Shown: positions 1 through 5,649, numbered from the stretch's first letter. The stretch is 6,868 nucleotides of DNA from an uncultured Lachnospiraceae bacterium (GCA_902796695.1 CADBQE010000279.1:1-6868); one strand, 5' to 3'. The notes: a model not told the origin generated them from the letters alone. Numbers and translations: made by a program.

Positions 1-494
1 AATTTCTTCAGGCCGGTCTCGATCTGCTCGTCCCCGCCGTGCACCACCACCAGGGTCTTGTCCGACTTCACATTGGAAGTGATGGAGCCGGCCCCCATGT
101 GGGAGTAATAGCCCAGAATGGAATCGCCCACGTAATTGTAATGAGGCGTCTGCACGTGGTCAAACAGGATCACGTTTTTCAGTTCCACGGAGTTGCCCAC
201 CACGCAGTCCGCGCCGACCAGCGCGCTGCCGCGGATAAAGGCGCAGTGCCGCACCTCGGTGTTCGGCCCGATAATGCAGGGCGCGCCCAGATAGGCCGAC
301 GGGAAAACCTTCGCGGTCTTATGCACCCAGACGTGCTCGGAGACTTCCGTATATTCTTCGGGGTCCAGCGAGGGGCCCAGGGTCAGGATGAAGTCCTTGA
401 TTCCCTTCAGCGCTTCCCAGGGGTAGGTGAACTGACGCAGGTAGTCCGCCGCCAGCGTATGGTCCAGATCATATAAATCAGTTATCTTATACAT
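1..494 (-). CDS. GlmU-like left-handed beta-helix acyltransferase (partial, C-terminus beyond window)
   Basis: The frame reads MYKITDLYDLDHTLAADYLR at its start and gives 164 codons before the window edge. After an N-terminal extension of about 50 residues come imperfect hexapeptide repeats typical of left-handed beta-helix transferases. Residues 104-141 resemble the acetyltransferase domain of GlmU: VELKN (103-107), HYNYVGD (118-124) and GAGSITSN (134-141). His118 falls where GlmU has its catalytic histidine. No nucleotidyltransferase domain precedes the helix, although close relatives are often annotated as 'UDP-N-acetylglucosamine pyrophosphorylase'. A likely role is acetylation of glucosamine-1-phosphate or a similar amino sugar in the cytoplasm; the exact substrate is inferred. 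The ATG at 492-494 lies one base after the nagB stop codon, and a purine-rich GGAAAGAG inside the end of nagB can serve as ribosome binding site, so the two genes are probably translationally coupled. Confidence 0.82.
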   Translation of the reverse strand, partial: MYKITDLYDLDHTLAADYLRQFTYPWEALKGIKDFILTLGPSLDPEEYTEVSEHVWVHKTAKVFPSAYLGAPCIIGPNTEVRHCAFIRGSALVGADCVVGNSVELKNVILFDHVQTPHYNYVGDSILGYYSHMGAGSITSNVKSDKTLVVVHGGDEQIETGLKK

Positions 495-495
495 A

Positions 496-1287
496 TTACA
501 GCCGCTCTTTCCGCTCAATGTCCAGGAAATACTTGTAAGTATCCACGGTCAGTTCGCCGCAGGCTTCCTCATCGCAGGCAATAATGGCGCCGTTATGCAT
601 CTGCAGTGCACTGCAGGTCCATTTCTGGGACACGCCGCCTTCCACGGTGGCGGCCAGCGCGCGGGCTTTATTGTGGCCGGAGATCAGCACCAGCACTTCT
701 TTGGAATCCGTAACGGTTCCGATGCCCACGGACAGCGCCTGCGCCGGGACCTTCTCCGGATCCCCGCCGAAGAAGCGGGAGTTCACGATCCGGGTATCGG
801 TGGTCAGGTCGCGCAGACCGGTGCGGGAGGTCAGGGGTGTGTAGGGCTCATTGAACGCCAGATGGCCGTCCACGCCGATGCCGCCCATGAATAAGTCGAT
901 GCCGCCGTAGGACGCGATCTTCGCCTCGTACGCCGCGCATTCGGCTTCCGGATCATCCGTCATGCCGTTCAGGATGTTGATGTTTTCGGGCTTCATGTCC
1001 ACCAGGTGGTCAAAGAAGTTGTCGTGCATGAAGTACCAGTAGCTCTGATCGTGCTCATGAGGCAGGCCCAGGTACTCGTCCATGTTAAAGGTCACCACAT
1101 TGGCAAAGGAAAGTTCGCCGGCCCGGTTCTGCCGGATCAGTTCCCGGTACACGCCCAGCGGGGAGGACCCGGTAGGCAGGCCCAGCACAAAGGGACGGTC
1201 TTCCTTATGAGCGCGGATCTTGTTCGCGATATAATCCGCCGCCCACTTGCTCATTTTGTCATAATTATCCTGTATTACTACTCGCAT
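496..1287 (-). CDS. nagB: Glucosamine-6-phosphate deaminase/isomerase NagB
   Basis: The 263-residue protein matches the length and order of motifs of NagB (about 266 aa in E. coli). The enzyme interconverts glucosamine-6-phosphate with fructose-6-phosphate plus ammonia in the cytoplasm. Visible motifs are the phosphate-binding LGLPTGSSP (35-43), TFNMDEY (66-72) with catalytic Asp70, and GGIGVDGHLAFNEP (135-148) with Asp140, His142 and Glu147, matching E. coli Asp72, Asp141, His143 and Glu148. TSRTGLRDLT and VNSRFFGGD also follow the family. The start ATG (1285-1287) is fixed by a GAGGAG site (1297-1302) nine bases upstream. The frame stays open upstream to 1422, but that stretch is ribozyme sequence, not protein. 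The gene is first in an operon with a GlmU-like acyltransferase and sits behind a glmS-type ribozyme, which argues for a biosynthetic rather than catabolic role. No nagA or amino-sugar transporter is visible here. Confidence 0.96.
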   Translation of the reverse strand: MRVVIQDNYDKMSKWAADYIANKIRAHKEDRPFVLGLPTGSSPLGVYRELIRQNRAGELSFANVVTFNMDEYLGLPHEHDQSYWYFMHDNFFDHLVDMKPENINILNGMTDDPEAECAAYEAKIASYGGIDLFMGGIGVDGHLAFNEPYTPLTSRTGLRDLTTDTRIVNSRFFGGDPEKVPAQALSVGIGTVTDSKEVLVLISGHNKARALAATVEGGVSQKWTCSALQMHNGAIIACDEEACGELTVDTYKYFLDIERKERL

Positions 1288-1320
1288 AGAAATAAACTCC
1301 TCGGTTTGATCTCCGGCACC

Positions 1321-1450
1321 GGAAGACCTTCTGTTGCGGTTTTGATTCCGTTTTTTGTGATCTTCCTGACGGTCCGCCGGCCGGCCGTGGCAGCATCCGC
1401 CGAGTCTTTCGACAACTGCCATTCCTCGTCACCCTCATGGGCCTGGCGCT
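1321..1450 (-). promoter_or_regulatory. glmS-type self-cleaving ribozyme/riboswitch in the nagB leader
   Basis: Read on the minus strand, the leader carries the conserved core of the glmS ribozyme. The cleavage-site motif TTAGCGCC places the scissile bond between A (1450) and G (1449). A very short P1 (GCCC/GGGT around ATGA) is followed by the invariant TGACGAGG (1431-1424). P2.1 is formed by TGGCAG (1421-1416) and CTGCCA (1393-1388), enclosing TTGTCGAAAGACTCGGCGG. P3 is ACGG.../...CCGT, apparently with an internal C-A mismatch. P4 pairs GGAAGATC (1366-1359) with GGTCTTCC (1328-1321) and encloses CAAAAAACGG...CCGCAACAGAAG, close to the B. subtilis P4 region. In known members glucosamine-6-phosphate acts as cofactor for cleavage, and the cleaved mRNA is degraded. 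The element ends 33 bases before the nagB start, so nagB is the controlled gene. Identity is high confidence from motif order; activity is inferred. Confidence 0.92.
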
Positions 1451-1522
1451 AACAGGATTCCTTGCTCCTTTCCGGATCCCTGTTTTATCTTTCTGCCGGT
1501 CCTTCGGCAAAAATCAGGTATA

Positions 1523-1551
1523 ATTATAAAGCAAAGCCGGCCCCATGTCAA
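1523..1551 (-). promoter_or_regulatory. Consensus sigma-A promoter of the nagB operon
   Basis: On the minus strand TTGACA (1551-1546) is separated by exactly 17 bp from TATAAT (1528-1523); both hexamers match the consensus fully, and an A/T tract lies just upstream of the -35. Transcription should start near 1516, giving an untranslated leader of about 230 nt with roughly 65 nt ahead of the ribozyme cleavage site. A small TGCCG/CGGCA hairpin lies near the predicted 5' end of the RNA. No operator is evident, which suggests that control is placed on the ribozyme. Confidence 0.85.
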
Positions 1552-1659
1552 TTTTTTGGAAAGGGAAACCGACCGGATCCCCGGCACGGAACGGACTCCC
1601 CGGCAGCTGCCTTCCGCTTTTTAACAGCCCCCTGCCCTCCCTTCTTAATTTTTTTTTAA

Positions 1660-1689
1660 TTACCATCTTCCGCCGTTTTATGCTACACT
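1660..1689 (+). promoter_or_regulatory. Probable promoter of the plsC-like gene
   Basis: An extended -10, TG-C-TACACT (1681-1689), lies 18 bp after TTACCA (1660-1665), a weak -35, with a run of T and A upstream that could act as an UP element. The predicted start near 1696 would give a leader of about 30 nt to the ATG at 1726 and would exclude the upstream GTG at 1690. It is divergent from the nagB promoter. Confidence 0.45.
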
Positions 1690-1725
1690 GTGAAAAAGAC
1701 ATCTGCATCTGCGAGGAATGGGGTT

Positions 1726-2451
1726 ATGCTTCGTCTGATCTTGGTACTGCTCTGGATCCTGGTGGTGTTTGTCATCATCGGCGTCCCGTATCTTCTGGTC
1801 CTGCTGATCGTGGGGCTTTTCTCTCCTGCGCTTAAGGACCGCCTGACGCAGCGCTTTATCGTGCTGGTCTGCGGCGGCATTACCTTTCTGTCCGGGGAAA
1901 AGATCGAAGTGAGCGGTGTGGAAAACATCCCGGCGGACCGGCCCGTTCTGTTTATCAGCAATCACCGGAGTTTTTACGATATTTTCTCCGCCTACCGGTA
2001 TTTTAAGACCAATACCGCCTGTCTGGCCAAGATCGAATGGCGCCGGATCCCGGTCCTGAGCTGGTGGATGATGATGCTGCACTGCATTTTCCTGGACCGG
2101 AAGAATTCCCGGGCCGGGCTCAAATGCATTATCAAGGCCGCGGAGGAACTGCGGAACGGCCGCAGCATCTGGATCTGCCCCGAAGGCACCCGCAGCCACA
2201 GCGATGAACTGCTGCCCTTCCATGAAGGCAGCTTCCGGGCGGCCTTCCAGAGCGGCGCGCCTATCCTGCCCTTTACGATGACCCACACGGACGATCTGTT
2301 CGAAAAACACATGCCCTGGGTCAAAGCAGCCCGCGTACGCATCCACTTCGAACCGCCGATCGAAGTGAAAGATTTAAGCCGGACCGAGCAGAAAGAAATC
2401 ATCACGCAGGTGCGGGATCTGATCCAGCAGCGCTATAACGAACTGGTCTGA
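1726..2451 (+). CDS. plsC: 1-acyl-sn-glycerol-3-phosphate acyltransferase (PlsC family)
   Basis: The 241-residue membrane-associated protein has one long hydrophobic N-terminal segment (about residues 3-32) followed by the acyltransferase domain. The four family blocks are present: NHRSFYD (79-85, the NHx4D catalytic motif, His80 and Asp85), FLDRKN (122-127), PEGTRS (152-157) and APILPF (178-183). Enzymes of this family transfer an acyl group to lysophosphatidic acid to make phosphatidic acid at the inner face of the membrane. The ATG at 1726 is preferred because GAGGA (1713-1717) lies eight bases upstream; a GTG at 1690 in the same frame has no ribosome binding site. The gene has its own promoter and terminator and appears monocistronic. 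The specific acyl acceptor cannot be read from the sequence, and related members act on other lysolipids. Confidence 0.9.
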   Translation: MLRLILVLLWILVVFVIIGVPYLLVLLIVGLFSPALKDRLTQRFIVLVCGGITFLSGEKIEVSGVENIPADRPVLFISNHRSFYDIFSAYRYFKTNTACLAKIEWRRIPVLSWWMMMLHCIFLDRKNSRAGLKCIIKAAEELRNGRSIWICPEGTRSHSDELLPFHEGSFRAAFQSGAPILPFTMTHTDDLFEKHMPWVKAARVRIHFEPPIEVKDLSRTEQKEIITQVRDLIQQRYNELV

Positions 2452-2466
2452 CGGAAAATTCTCAGG

Positions 2467-2491
2467 AAACAGGGCCCGGGTCCTGTTTTTT
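2467..2491 (+). terminator. Rho-independent terminator after plsC
   Basis: AAACAGG (2467-2473) pairs with CCTGTTT (2482-2488) around an 8-base GC loop, followed by a T run ending at 2491. It lies 15 bases after the plsC stop codon. Confidence 0.8.
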
Positions 2492-2493
2492 GC

Positions 2494-2522
2494 TTGCATT
2501 TTTCGCGTTTTTCCCTTATATT
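2494..2522 (+). promoter_or_regulatory. Probable promoter of the riboswitch-permease transcript
   Basis: TATATT (2517-2522, five of six matches to the -10) sits 17 bp after TTGCAT (2494-2499, a weak -35). A start near 2529 would leave about 20 nt before the purine aptamer. It immediately follows the plsC terminator. Confidence 0.5.
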
Positions 2523-2550
2523 GAACTTGTCCTGAATAAACCATAGTTTG

Positions 2551-2614
2551 CCGATATAGGTTTGGAGGAAATGGCCCAAACGTCTCTACCGCACGCCGAA
2601 GATGCGACTATTGG
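2551..2614 (+). promoter_or_regulatory. Divergent purine (guanine-class) riboswitch aptamer
   Basis: The stretch folds as the three-way junction of purine riboswitches. P1 is CCGATA (2551-2556) with TATTGG (2609-2614). J1/2 is TAG. P2 is GTTTGG(A)G (2560-2567) with CCCAAAC (2575-2581), with one bulged A. L2 is GAAATGG (canonical GATATGG). J2/3 is GTCTCTACC (canonical GTTTCTACC). P3 is CGCA/TGCG around a loop containing CCGAAGA (canonical CCGTAAA). J3/1 is GAC. The pyrimidine after GA (C2608, equivalent to position 74 of the B. subtilis xpt aptamer) is C, which specifies guanine or hypoxanthine rather than adenine. The gene downstream is a purine permease, as expected. The expression platform is unclear: no terminator hairpin follows, and only 22 nt separate P1 from the GGAGG at 2637-2641. 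Confidence 0.78.
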
Positions 2615-2646
2615 TAATTTTTTATTTTGGGACAAAGGAGGACCCT

Positions 2647-4074
2647 ATGGAGAAGCTTTTTAAGCTGAAGGAGAACGGGACGACCGTTCGCACCGAGATC
2701 GTGGCCGGCCTGACCACGTTCATGACCATGGCGTATATTATCGCCTTGAACCCCAGCCTGCTGACGAACTTCGCGGTCGGCACGCCCCTGTGGAACGCCG
2801 TATTCGTTGCGACCTGTCTGTCTTCGTTTATCGGTACGGCCTGCCTCGCCTTTATGGCTAACAAGCCGTTCGCCATGGCACCCGGTATGGGCTTAAACAG
2901 TTTCTTTGCCTCTGTCGCGGCCAGCATGGCGGGAATCGCCGGCGTTTCCTATCTGGAAGGCTTCCAGGCAGCGCTGGTCATCATTCTGGTGGAAGGCCTG
3001 ATTTTCCTGCTGCTCTCCATCCTGAACATCCGGGAAAAGATCGTGCATGCCATCCCGCTCGGCATCCGCATCGGCGTGGCGCCCGCCATCGGCCTGATGC
3101 TGATGAACATCGGGCTGGGCTCCAACGCGGGCGTGCAAAATTCCGAACACGCTATGTTCTACGTCATGAAGGACTTCTTCGGGGCTCTGACCGCCGGCTC
3201 CATCAAGGACCAGCTGGGCGATGCCTGGCCGGCCATGGTGCTGACCGTTGCGACCATGTTCATCGGCCTGTTTATTATCATTGCCCTGGCCCACCGCAAA
3301 GTGCGCGGTTCCGTGCTGATCGGCATGGTAGCCGCCTCCGTGATCAACTGGGCCGGTCAGGCGATCTTCTTAAAGACCAACCCCTTCGCCAATCTGGATG
3401 GCGCCAGCTGGATCCCTCCCGTGGGTGACATGATTCAGAACACGTTCTTCAAGTTCAACTTCAGCGTGCTGGCGGACATCGGCTGGATCACCGTCATCAC
3501 GATCATCATCACCTTCTGCATTATTGATATGTTCGATACGATCGGCACCCTGATCGGCACCGCCACCCGGGCCGGCATGGTAGACAAGAACGGCGATATG
3601 CCGCAGATGAAGCAGGCGCTGATCTCCGATGCCGTGGGCACCGTAGTCGGCTCCGCCACCGGCACTTCCACCGTCACGACCTTTATCGAATCCGCTGCCG
3701 GCGTGGAGGAAGGCGGACGCACGGGCCTGACCGCGCTCACGACCGCTGTTCTGTTCCTGCTGGCCATGTTCCTGTCGCCGCTCGCGGCCATCATTCCTCC
3801 GGCTGCCACCTCCGCGGCCCTGATCTATGTGGGCATTCTGATGCTGGCCGGTCTGAAGAACGTGGACTTCGACGACATCACGCAGACCGTTCCTGTCGCT
3901 CTGATGCTGCTGACCATGCCGGTCTCCGGCTCCATCGGCCACGGCATCGGCCTGGGCCTGATTGCCTATACCGTGATCATGGTCTTTACCGGCAAGGCGA
4001 AGAAGGTCCCGGTGCTCACGTATATCCTGAGCCTCATCTTCCTGGTGAAGTTCTTCCTGGCTGTGAAGATCTGA
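2647..4074 (+). CDS. pbuG: Hypoxanthine/guanine permease, AzgA/PbuG-like (NCS2 superfamily)
   Basis: The 475-residue polytopic membrane protein carries the signatures of the AzgA branch of nucleobase transporters: TEIVAGLTTFMTMAYI (16-31), MAPGMGLNSFF (77-87), DMFDTIGTLIGT (294-305) and the highly characteristic GTSTVTTFIESAAGVEEGG (339-357). About a dozen hydrophobic segments fit the 14-helix fold of the family, including paired half-helices. Members import hypoxanthine, guanine or adenine with protons or cations for purine salvage. The start at 2647 follows GGAGG (2637-2641) by five bases; an ATG at 2602 lies inside the riboswitch and is not used. The guanine-class aptamer upstream argues for guanine/hypoxanthine as substrate and for repression when purines are plentiful. 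The gene is monocistronic, with a terminator 20 bases downstream. Confidence 0.93.
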   Translation: MEKLFKLKENGTTVRTEIVAGLTTFMTMAYIIALNPSLLTNFAVGTPLWNAVFVATCLSSFIGTACLAFMANKPFAMAPGMGLNSFFASVAASMAGIAGVSYLEGFQAALVIILVEGLIFLLLSILNIREKIVHAIPLGIRIGVAPAIGLMLMNIGLGSNAGVQNSEHAMFYVMKDFFGALTAGSIKDQLGDAWPAMVLTVATMFIGLFIIIALAHRKVRGSVLIGMVAASVINWAGQAIFLKTNPFANLDGASWIPPVGDMIQNTFFKFNFSVLADIGWITVITIIITFCIIDMFDTIGTLIGTATRAGMVDKNGDMPQMKQALISDAVGTVVGSATGTSTVTTFIESAAGVEEGGRTGLTALTTAVLFLLAMFLSPLAAIIPPAATSAALIYVGILMLAGLKNVDFDDITQTVPVALMLLTMPVSGSIGHGIGLGLIAYTVIMVFTGKAKKVPVLTYILSLIFLVKFFLAVKI

Positions 4075-4095
4075 CGGGCACTGTCGGGCATTCTG

Positions 4096-4122
4096 AAAGG
4101 GCGGCTTCGGCCGTCCTTTTTT
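4096..4122 (+). terminator. Rho-independent terminator after the purine permease
   Basis: GGGCGGC (4099-4105) and GCCGTCC (4110-4116) form a 7-bp stem closed by a TTCG tetraloop and followed by six T; flanking AAA/TTT can extend the stem. Confidence 0.95.
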
Positions 4123-4140
4123 GTGCGGTTTTCGCTTTTC

Positions 4141-4169
4141 TTGACAGGATGCGGATAATGCTTTATGTT
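4141..4169 (+). promoter_or_regulatory. Probable sigma-A promoter of the phzF-like gene
   Basis: A perfect TTGACA (4141-4146) lies 17 bp upstream of TATGTT (4164-4169, four of six matches). A start near 4176 gives a leader of about 45 nt to the ATG at 4223. It follows the permease terminator directly. Confidence 0.65.
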
Positions 4170-4222
4170 ACTGTCAGAAGTTTTTCGGCGGCTTGCCCTT
4201 TTGTTCCGTAAGGAGGACCGTT

Positions 4223-4981
4223 ATGAAGCAGTATATTATCGACGCTTTTACCGCCGTCCCCGGCGCCGGCAACCCGGCGGCCGTGTGCATAATGGATGCC
4301 TGGCCGCCCGCGGAGAAAATGCAGGCGCTGGCGAAGAAGAATAATCTTTCGGAGACCGCTTTCCTGGTGAAGGAAGAGCCCGGCTACCGGCTGCGCTGGT
4401 TCACCCCGGAAAGCGAAGAAGTGCTCTGCGGGCATGCCACGCTGGCTTCCGCGTTCGTGATCCTGAATTACGCGGAACCGGAGAAGGAATCCGTCCTGTT
4501 CCACAGCCGCAGCGGCGATCTGACCGTTACGAGACGGGGCGATCTGTACGAAATGGATTTCCCGACCTATGAACTCACGGAGATCCCGGTGACGGAAGAA
4601 ATGACGCGGGCCTTCGGCATCCGGCCCACGAAGGCGGTTCTGGGCCTGGACCTGACCTGCGTCTTCGAAACCGAAGAGCAGGTCCGGACGATGGTCCCCG
4701 ACCAGGCTCTCCTGGCCGCCCTCCCGGGCCGCGACGCGGACTGCGTCTCCCGCAGCTTCTTCCCGAAAGACGGCATCCCCGAAGACCCCGTCTGCGGCTC
4801 CGCCCACTGCCAGATCGCCGCCTACTGGAGCCCCCTCCTGCACAAGCCCCGCCTCACCGCCTTCCAGGCCTCCGCCCGCGGCGGCACCCTCTACTGCGAA
4901 CTCCTCCCAAACGGGCGGATCCTGATCAGCGGCGAAGCGGTGCCGGAGAGGGTCGAGGAGATCGACTGGAAAATGAACTGA
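4223..4981 (+). CDS. PhzF-family isomerase
   Basis: The 252-residue protein has the PhzF signatures in order: GNPAAVCIMD (16-25), NNLSETAFLV (40-49) with Glu44 at the position of the PhzF catalytic glutamate, VLCGHATLASA (67-77), SRSFFPKDGIPEDPVCGSAHC (around 176-196) and SARGGTLYCEL (217-227). The fold is a two-domain diaminopimelate-epimerase-like barrel; phenazine PhzF isomerises a dihydro-hydroxyanthranilate, but most homologues have no known substrate and no phenazine genes are nearby. The start is fixed by AAGGAGG (4210-4216), six bases upstream. Compared with my recollection of the family, a strand of roughly 10-13 residues between ALPG (166-169) and DADCVSRSFF seems missing. Codons from about 4740 to 4920 end in C much more often than in the first half. 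The stop codon abuts the inverted aminotransferase fragment, and no terminator is visible. Confidence 0.88.
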   Translation: MKQYIIDAFTAVPGAGNPAAVCIMDAWPPAEKMQALAKKNNLSETAFLVKEEPGYRLRWFTPESEEVLCGHATLASAFVILNYAEPEKESVLFHSRSGDLTVTRRGDLYEMDFPTYELTEIPVTEEMTRAFGIRPTKAVLGLDLTCVFETEEQVRTMVPDQALLAALPGRDADCVSRSFFPKDGIPEDPVCGSAHCQIAAYWSPLLHKPRLTAFQASARGGTLYCELLPNGRILISGEAVPERVEEIDWKMN

Positions 4982-5092
4982 GATCCCGCACGGCGGAGAT
5001 GATGGCCTCATCCACTTCCGGCGGTGCCGGGACGGACGGATTGCCCAGCGAGAAATCGTACACGTTCTCGCGCCTAACTATGGCGGCCTGCT
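4981..5092 (-). pseudogene. Fragment of an aminotransferase gene (inverted partial copy of 5956-6067)
   Basis: Read on the minus strand, these 112 bp match plus-strand positions 5956-6067 without gaps, with 8 mismatches by my count (about 93% identity). The frame encodes RRENVYDFSLGNPSVPAPPE onwards, residues about 25-62 of the aminotransferase at 5883. It has no start codon of its own type, lacks the first 24 codons and everything after codon 62, and ends at the phzF stop codon. It follows the lipoprotein stop codon by two bases. In the second half most differences are silent, while the 5' end has four non-silent or clustered changes. The piece is too short to function and is a remnant of a duplication or inversion. 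Confidence 0.88.
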
Positions 5093-5094
5093 CT

Positions 5095-5457
5095 TTAATA
5101 CCGCCCTCCACCCCAGGCCCGTGTTCTCGATTCTTCCGGGTCATAAGTTTCAGGATAGTTATACGCCTTTACTCCATACCAAACATCTTCACGATAGGCA
5201 ATCGCCGGCCCATATTCGATAAGCGGGATCATAAACTCTTCTCCCTTTTCCAGTTTTTCCTCATACTCTTTAATGTGCATCATCAGGTTCGGAGGAGTCC
5301 CCTCATAGGTAAATGGATATACAACACCGAATTCCTGCAAATACTGCCAGCATTCCTCCTCACTCAGATCGGACAGATGTCTGCTGGGACGCGGTGCACA
5401 GGAGCTGAGAAGGAGGCTGCCTATGATCAACACAAGAACAACGAGACGCGTTTTCAT
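5095..5457 (-). CDS. Small lipoprotein of unknown function
   Basis: The 120-residue protein starts with a lipoprotein signal peptide: MKTR, a hydrophobic core VVLVLIIGSLLL, and the lipobox L17-S18-S19-C20, so the mature protein should be lipid-anchored at Cys20 outside the membrane. The mature part is small and rich in acidic and aromatic residues (SEEECWQYLQEFGVVYPF, EYEEKLEKGEEF) and ends in AWGGGRY. I recognise no family. A GGAGG site (5465-5469) lies seven bases before the ATG. Only about 20 bp separate this site from the REP-like cluster, so the native promoter may have been displaced or may lie within the repeats. The gene is visibly richer in A/T than its neighbours, which hints at a different origin. 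Its last 19 codons recur at 5775-5834 on the other strand. It is convergent with phzF. Confidence 0.75.
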   Translation of the reverse strand: MKTRLVVLVLIIGSLLLSSCAPRPSRHLSDLSEEECWQYLQEFGVVYPFTYEGTPPNLMMHIKEYEEKLEKGEEFMIPLIEYGPAIAYREDVWYGVKAYNYPETYDPEESRTRAWGGGRY

Positions 5458-5477
5458 TATTACACCTCCGCTTAGAA

Positions 5478-5502
5478 TGACAGCGGGACGGTTCCTTTGT
5501 CA
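5478..5502 (-). repeat. REP-like palindrome, copy 1
   Basis: A 25-bp imperfect palindrome with outer TGACA/TGTCA and inner GGGACGGTTCC, in inverse orientation to the copies at 5717 and 5749, from which it differs by one base (CGC for CTC near the outer end). It begins only eight bases upstream of the lipoprotein ribosome binding site. Confidence 0.85.
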
Positions 5503-5539
5503 CCTTTTGTATCTTTCCGGTAGGCTATGCGGGCTTGGC

Positions 5540-5560
5540 GGGCCGATTACAAATCGGCCC
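5540..5560. repeat. Perfect 9-bp stem palindrome, left
   Basis: GGGCCGATT and AATCGGCCC flank the triplet ACA. The inverted counterpart is at 5641-5661 with TGT in the loop. Either strand can form a stable hairpin, but no T run follows that would make it a standard terminator. Confidence 0.85.
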
Positions 5561-5562
5561 CT

Positions 5563-5589
5563 ACGAACCCCCTAATGTAGGGGCCGATT
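5563..5589 (+). repeat. 27-bp direct repeat, copy 1
   Basis: The 27 bases beginning ACGAACCCCCTAATGTAGGG recur exactly at 5623-5649, a period of 60 bp. The repeat itself contains CCCCCTAATGTAGGGG, a small inverted repeat (CCCCTA/TAGGGG). Confidence 0.88.
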
Positions 5590-5622
5590 CATGTCGCCGA
5601 TGTCAGAGTCAGAGGCGCCGGG

Positions 5623-5649
5623 ACGAACCCCCTAATGTAGGGGCCGATT
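5623..5649 (+). repeat. 27-bp direct repeat, copy 2
   Basis: Exact second copy of 5563-5589. Its last bases overlap the start of the right-hand palindrome at 5641-5661. Confidence 0.88.

Noticed and set aside
1288..1422. In-frame 45-residue N-terminal extension of NagB from an ATG at 1422
   Set aside because: The translated segment is the ribozyme and leader; homologues start at MRVVIQ, and a good ribosome binding site lies just before 1287.
1690..1725. GTG start at 1690 for the PlsC-like protein
   Set aside because: It has no Shine-Dalgarno site and overlaps the probable -10 element; ATG 1726 has GAGGA at eight bases.
2551..2614. Adenine-specific riboswitch
   Set aside because: The specificity base (C2608) is C rather than U, and the permease is of the hypoxanthine/guanine type.
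2602..2646. ATG at 2602 as start of the purine permease
   Set aside because: It lies inside P3 of the riboswitch, and the 15 extra residues are not typical of the family; ATG 2647 follows GGAGG.
4163..5011. 282-residue minus-strand open frame opposite phzF
   Set aside because: Antisense shadow of a gene with clear PhzF motifs; no ribosome binding site or domain.
4926..5144. 72-residue minus-strand ORF read as a small gene
   Set aside because: It runs through the end of the lipoprotein gene in another frame, then the aminotransferase fragment, then antisense phzF; it is a chance join.
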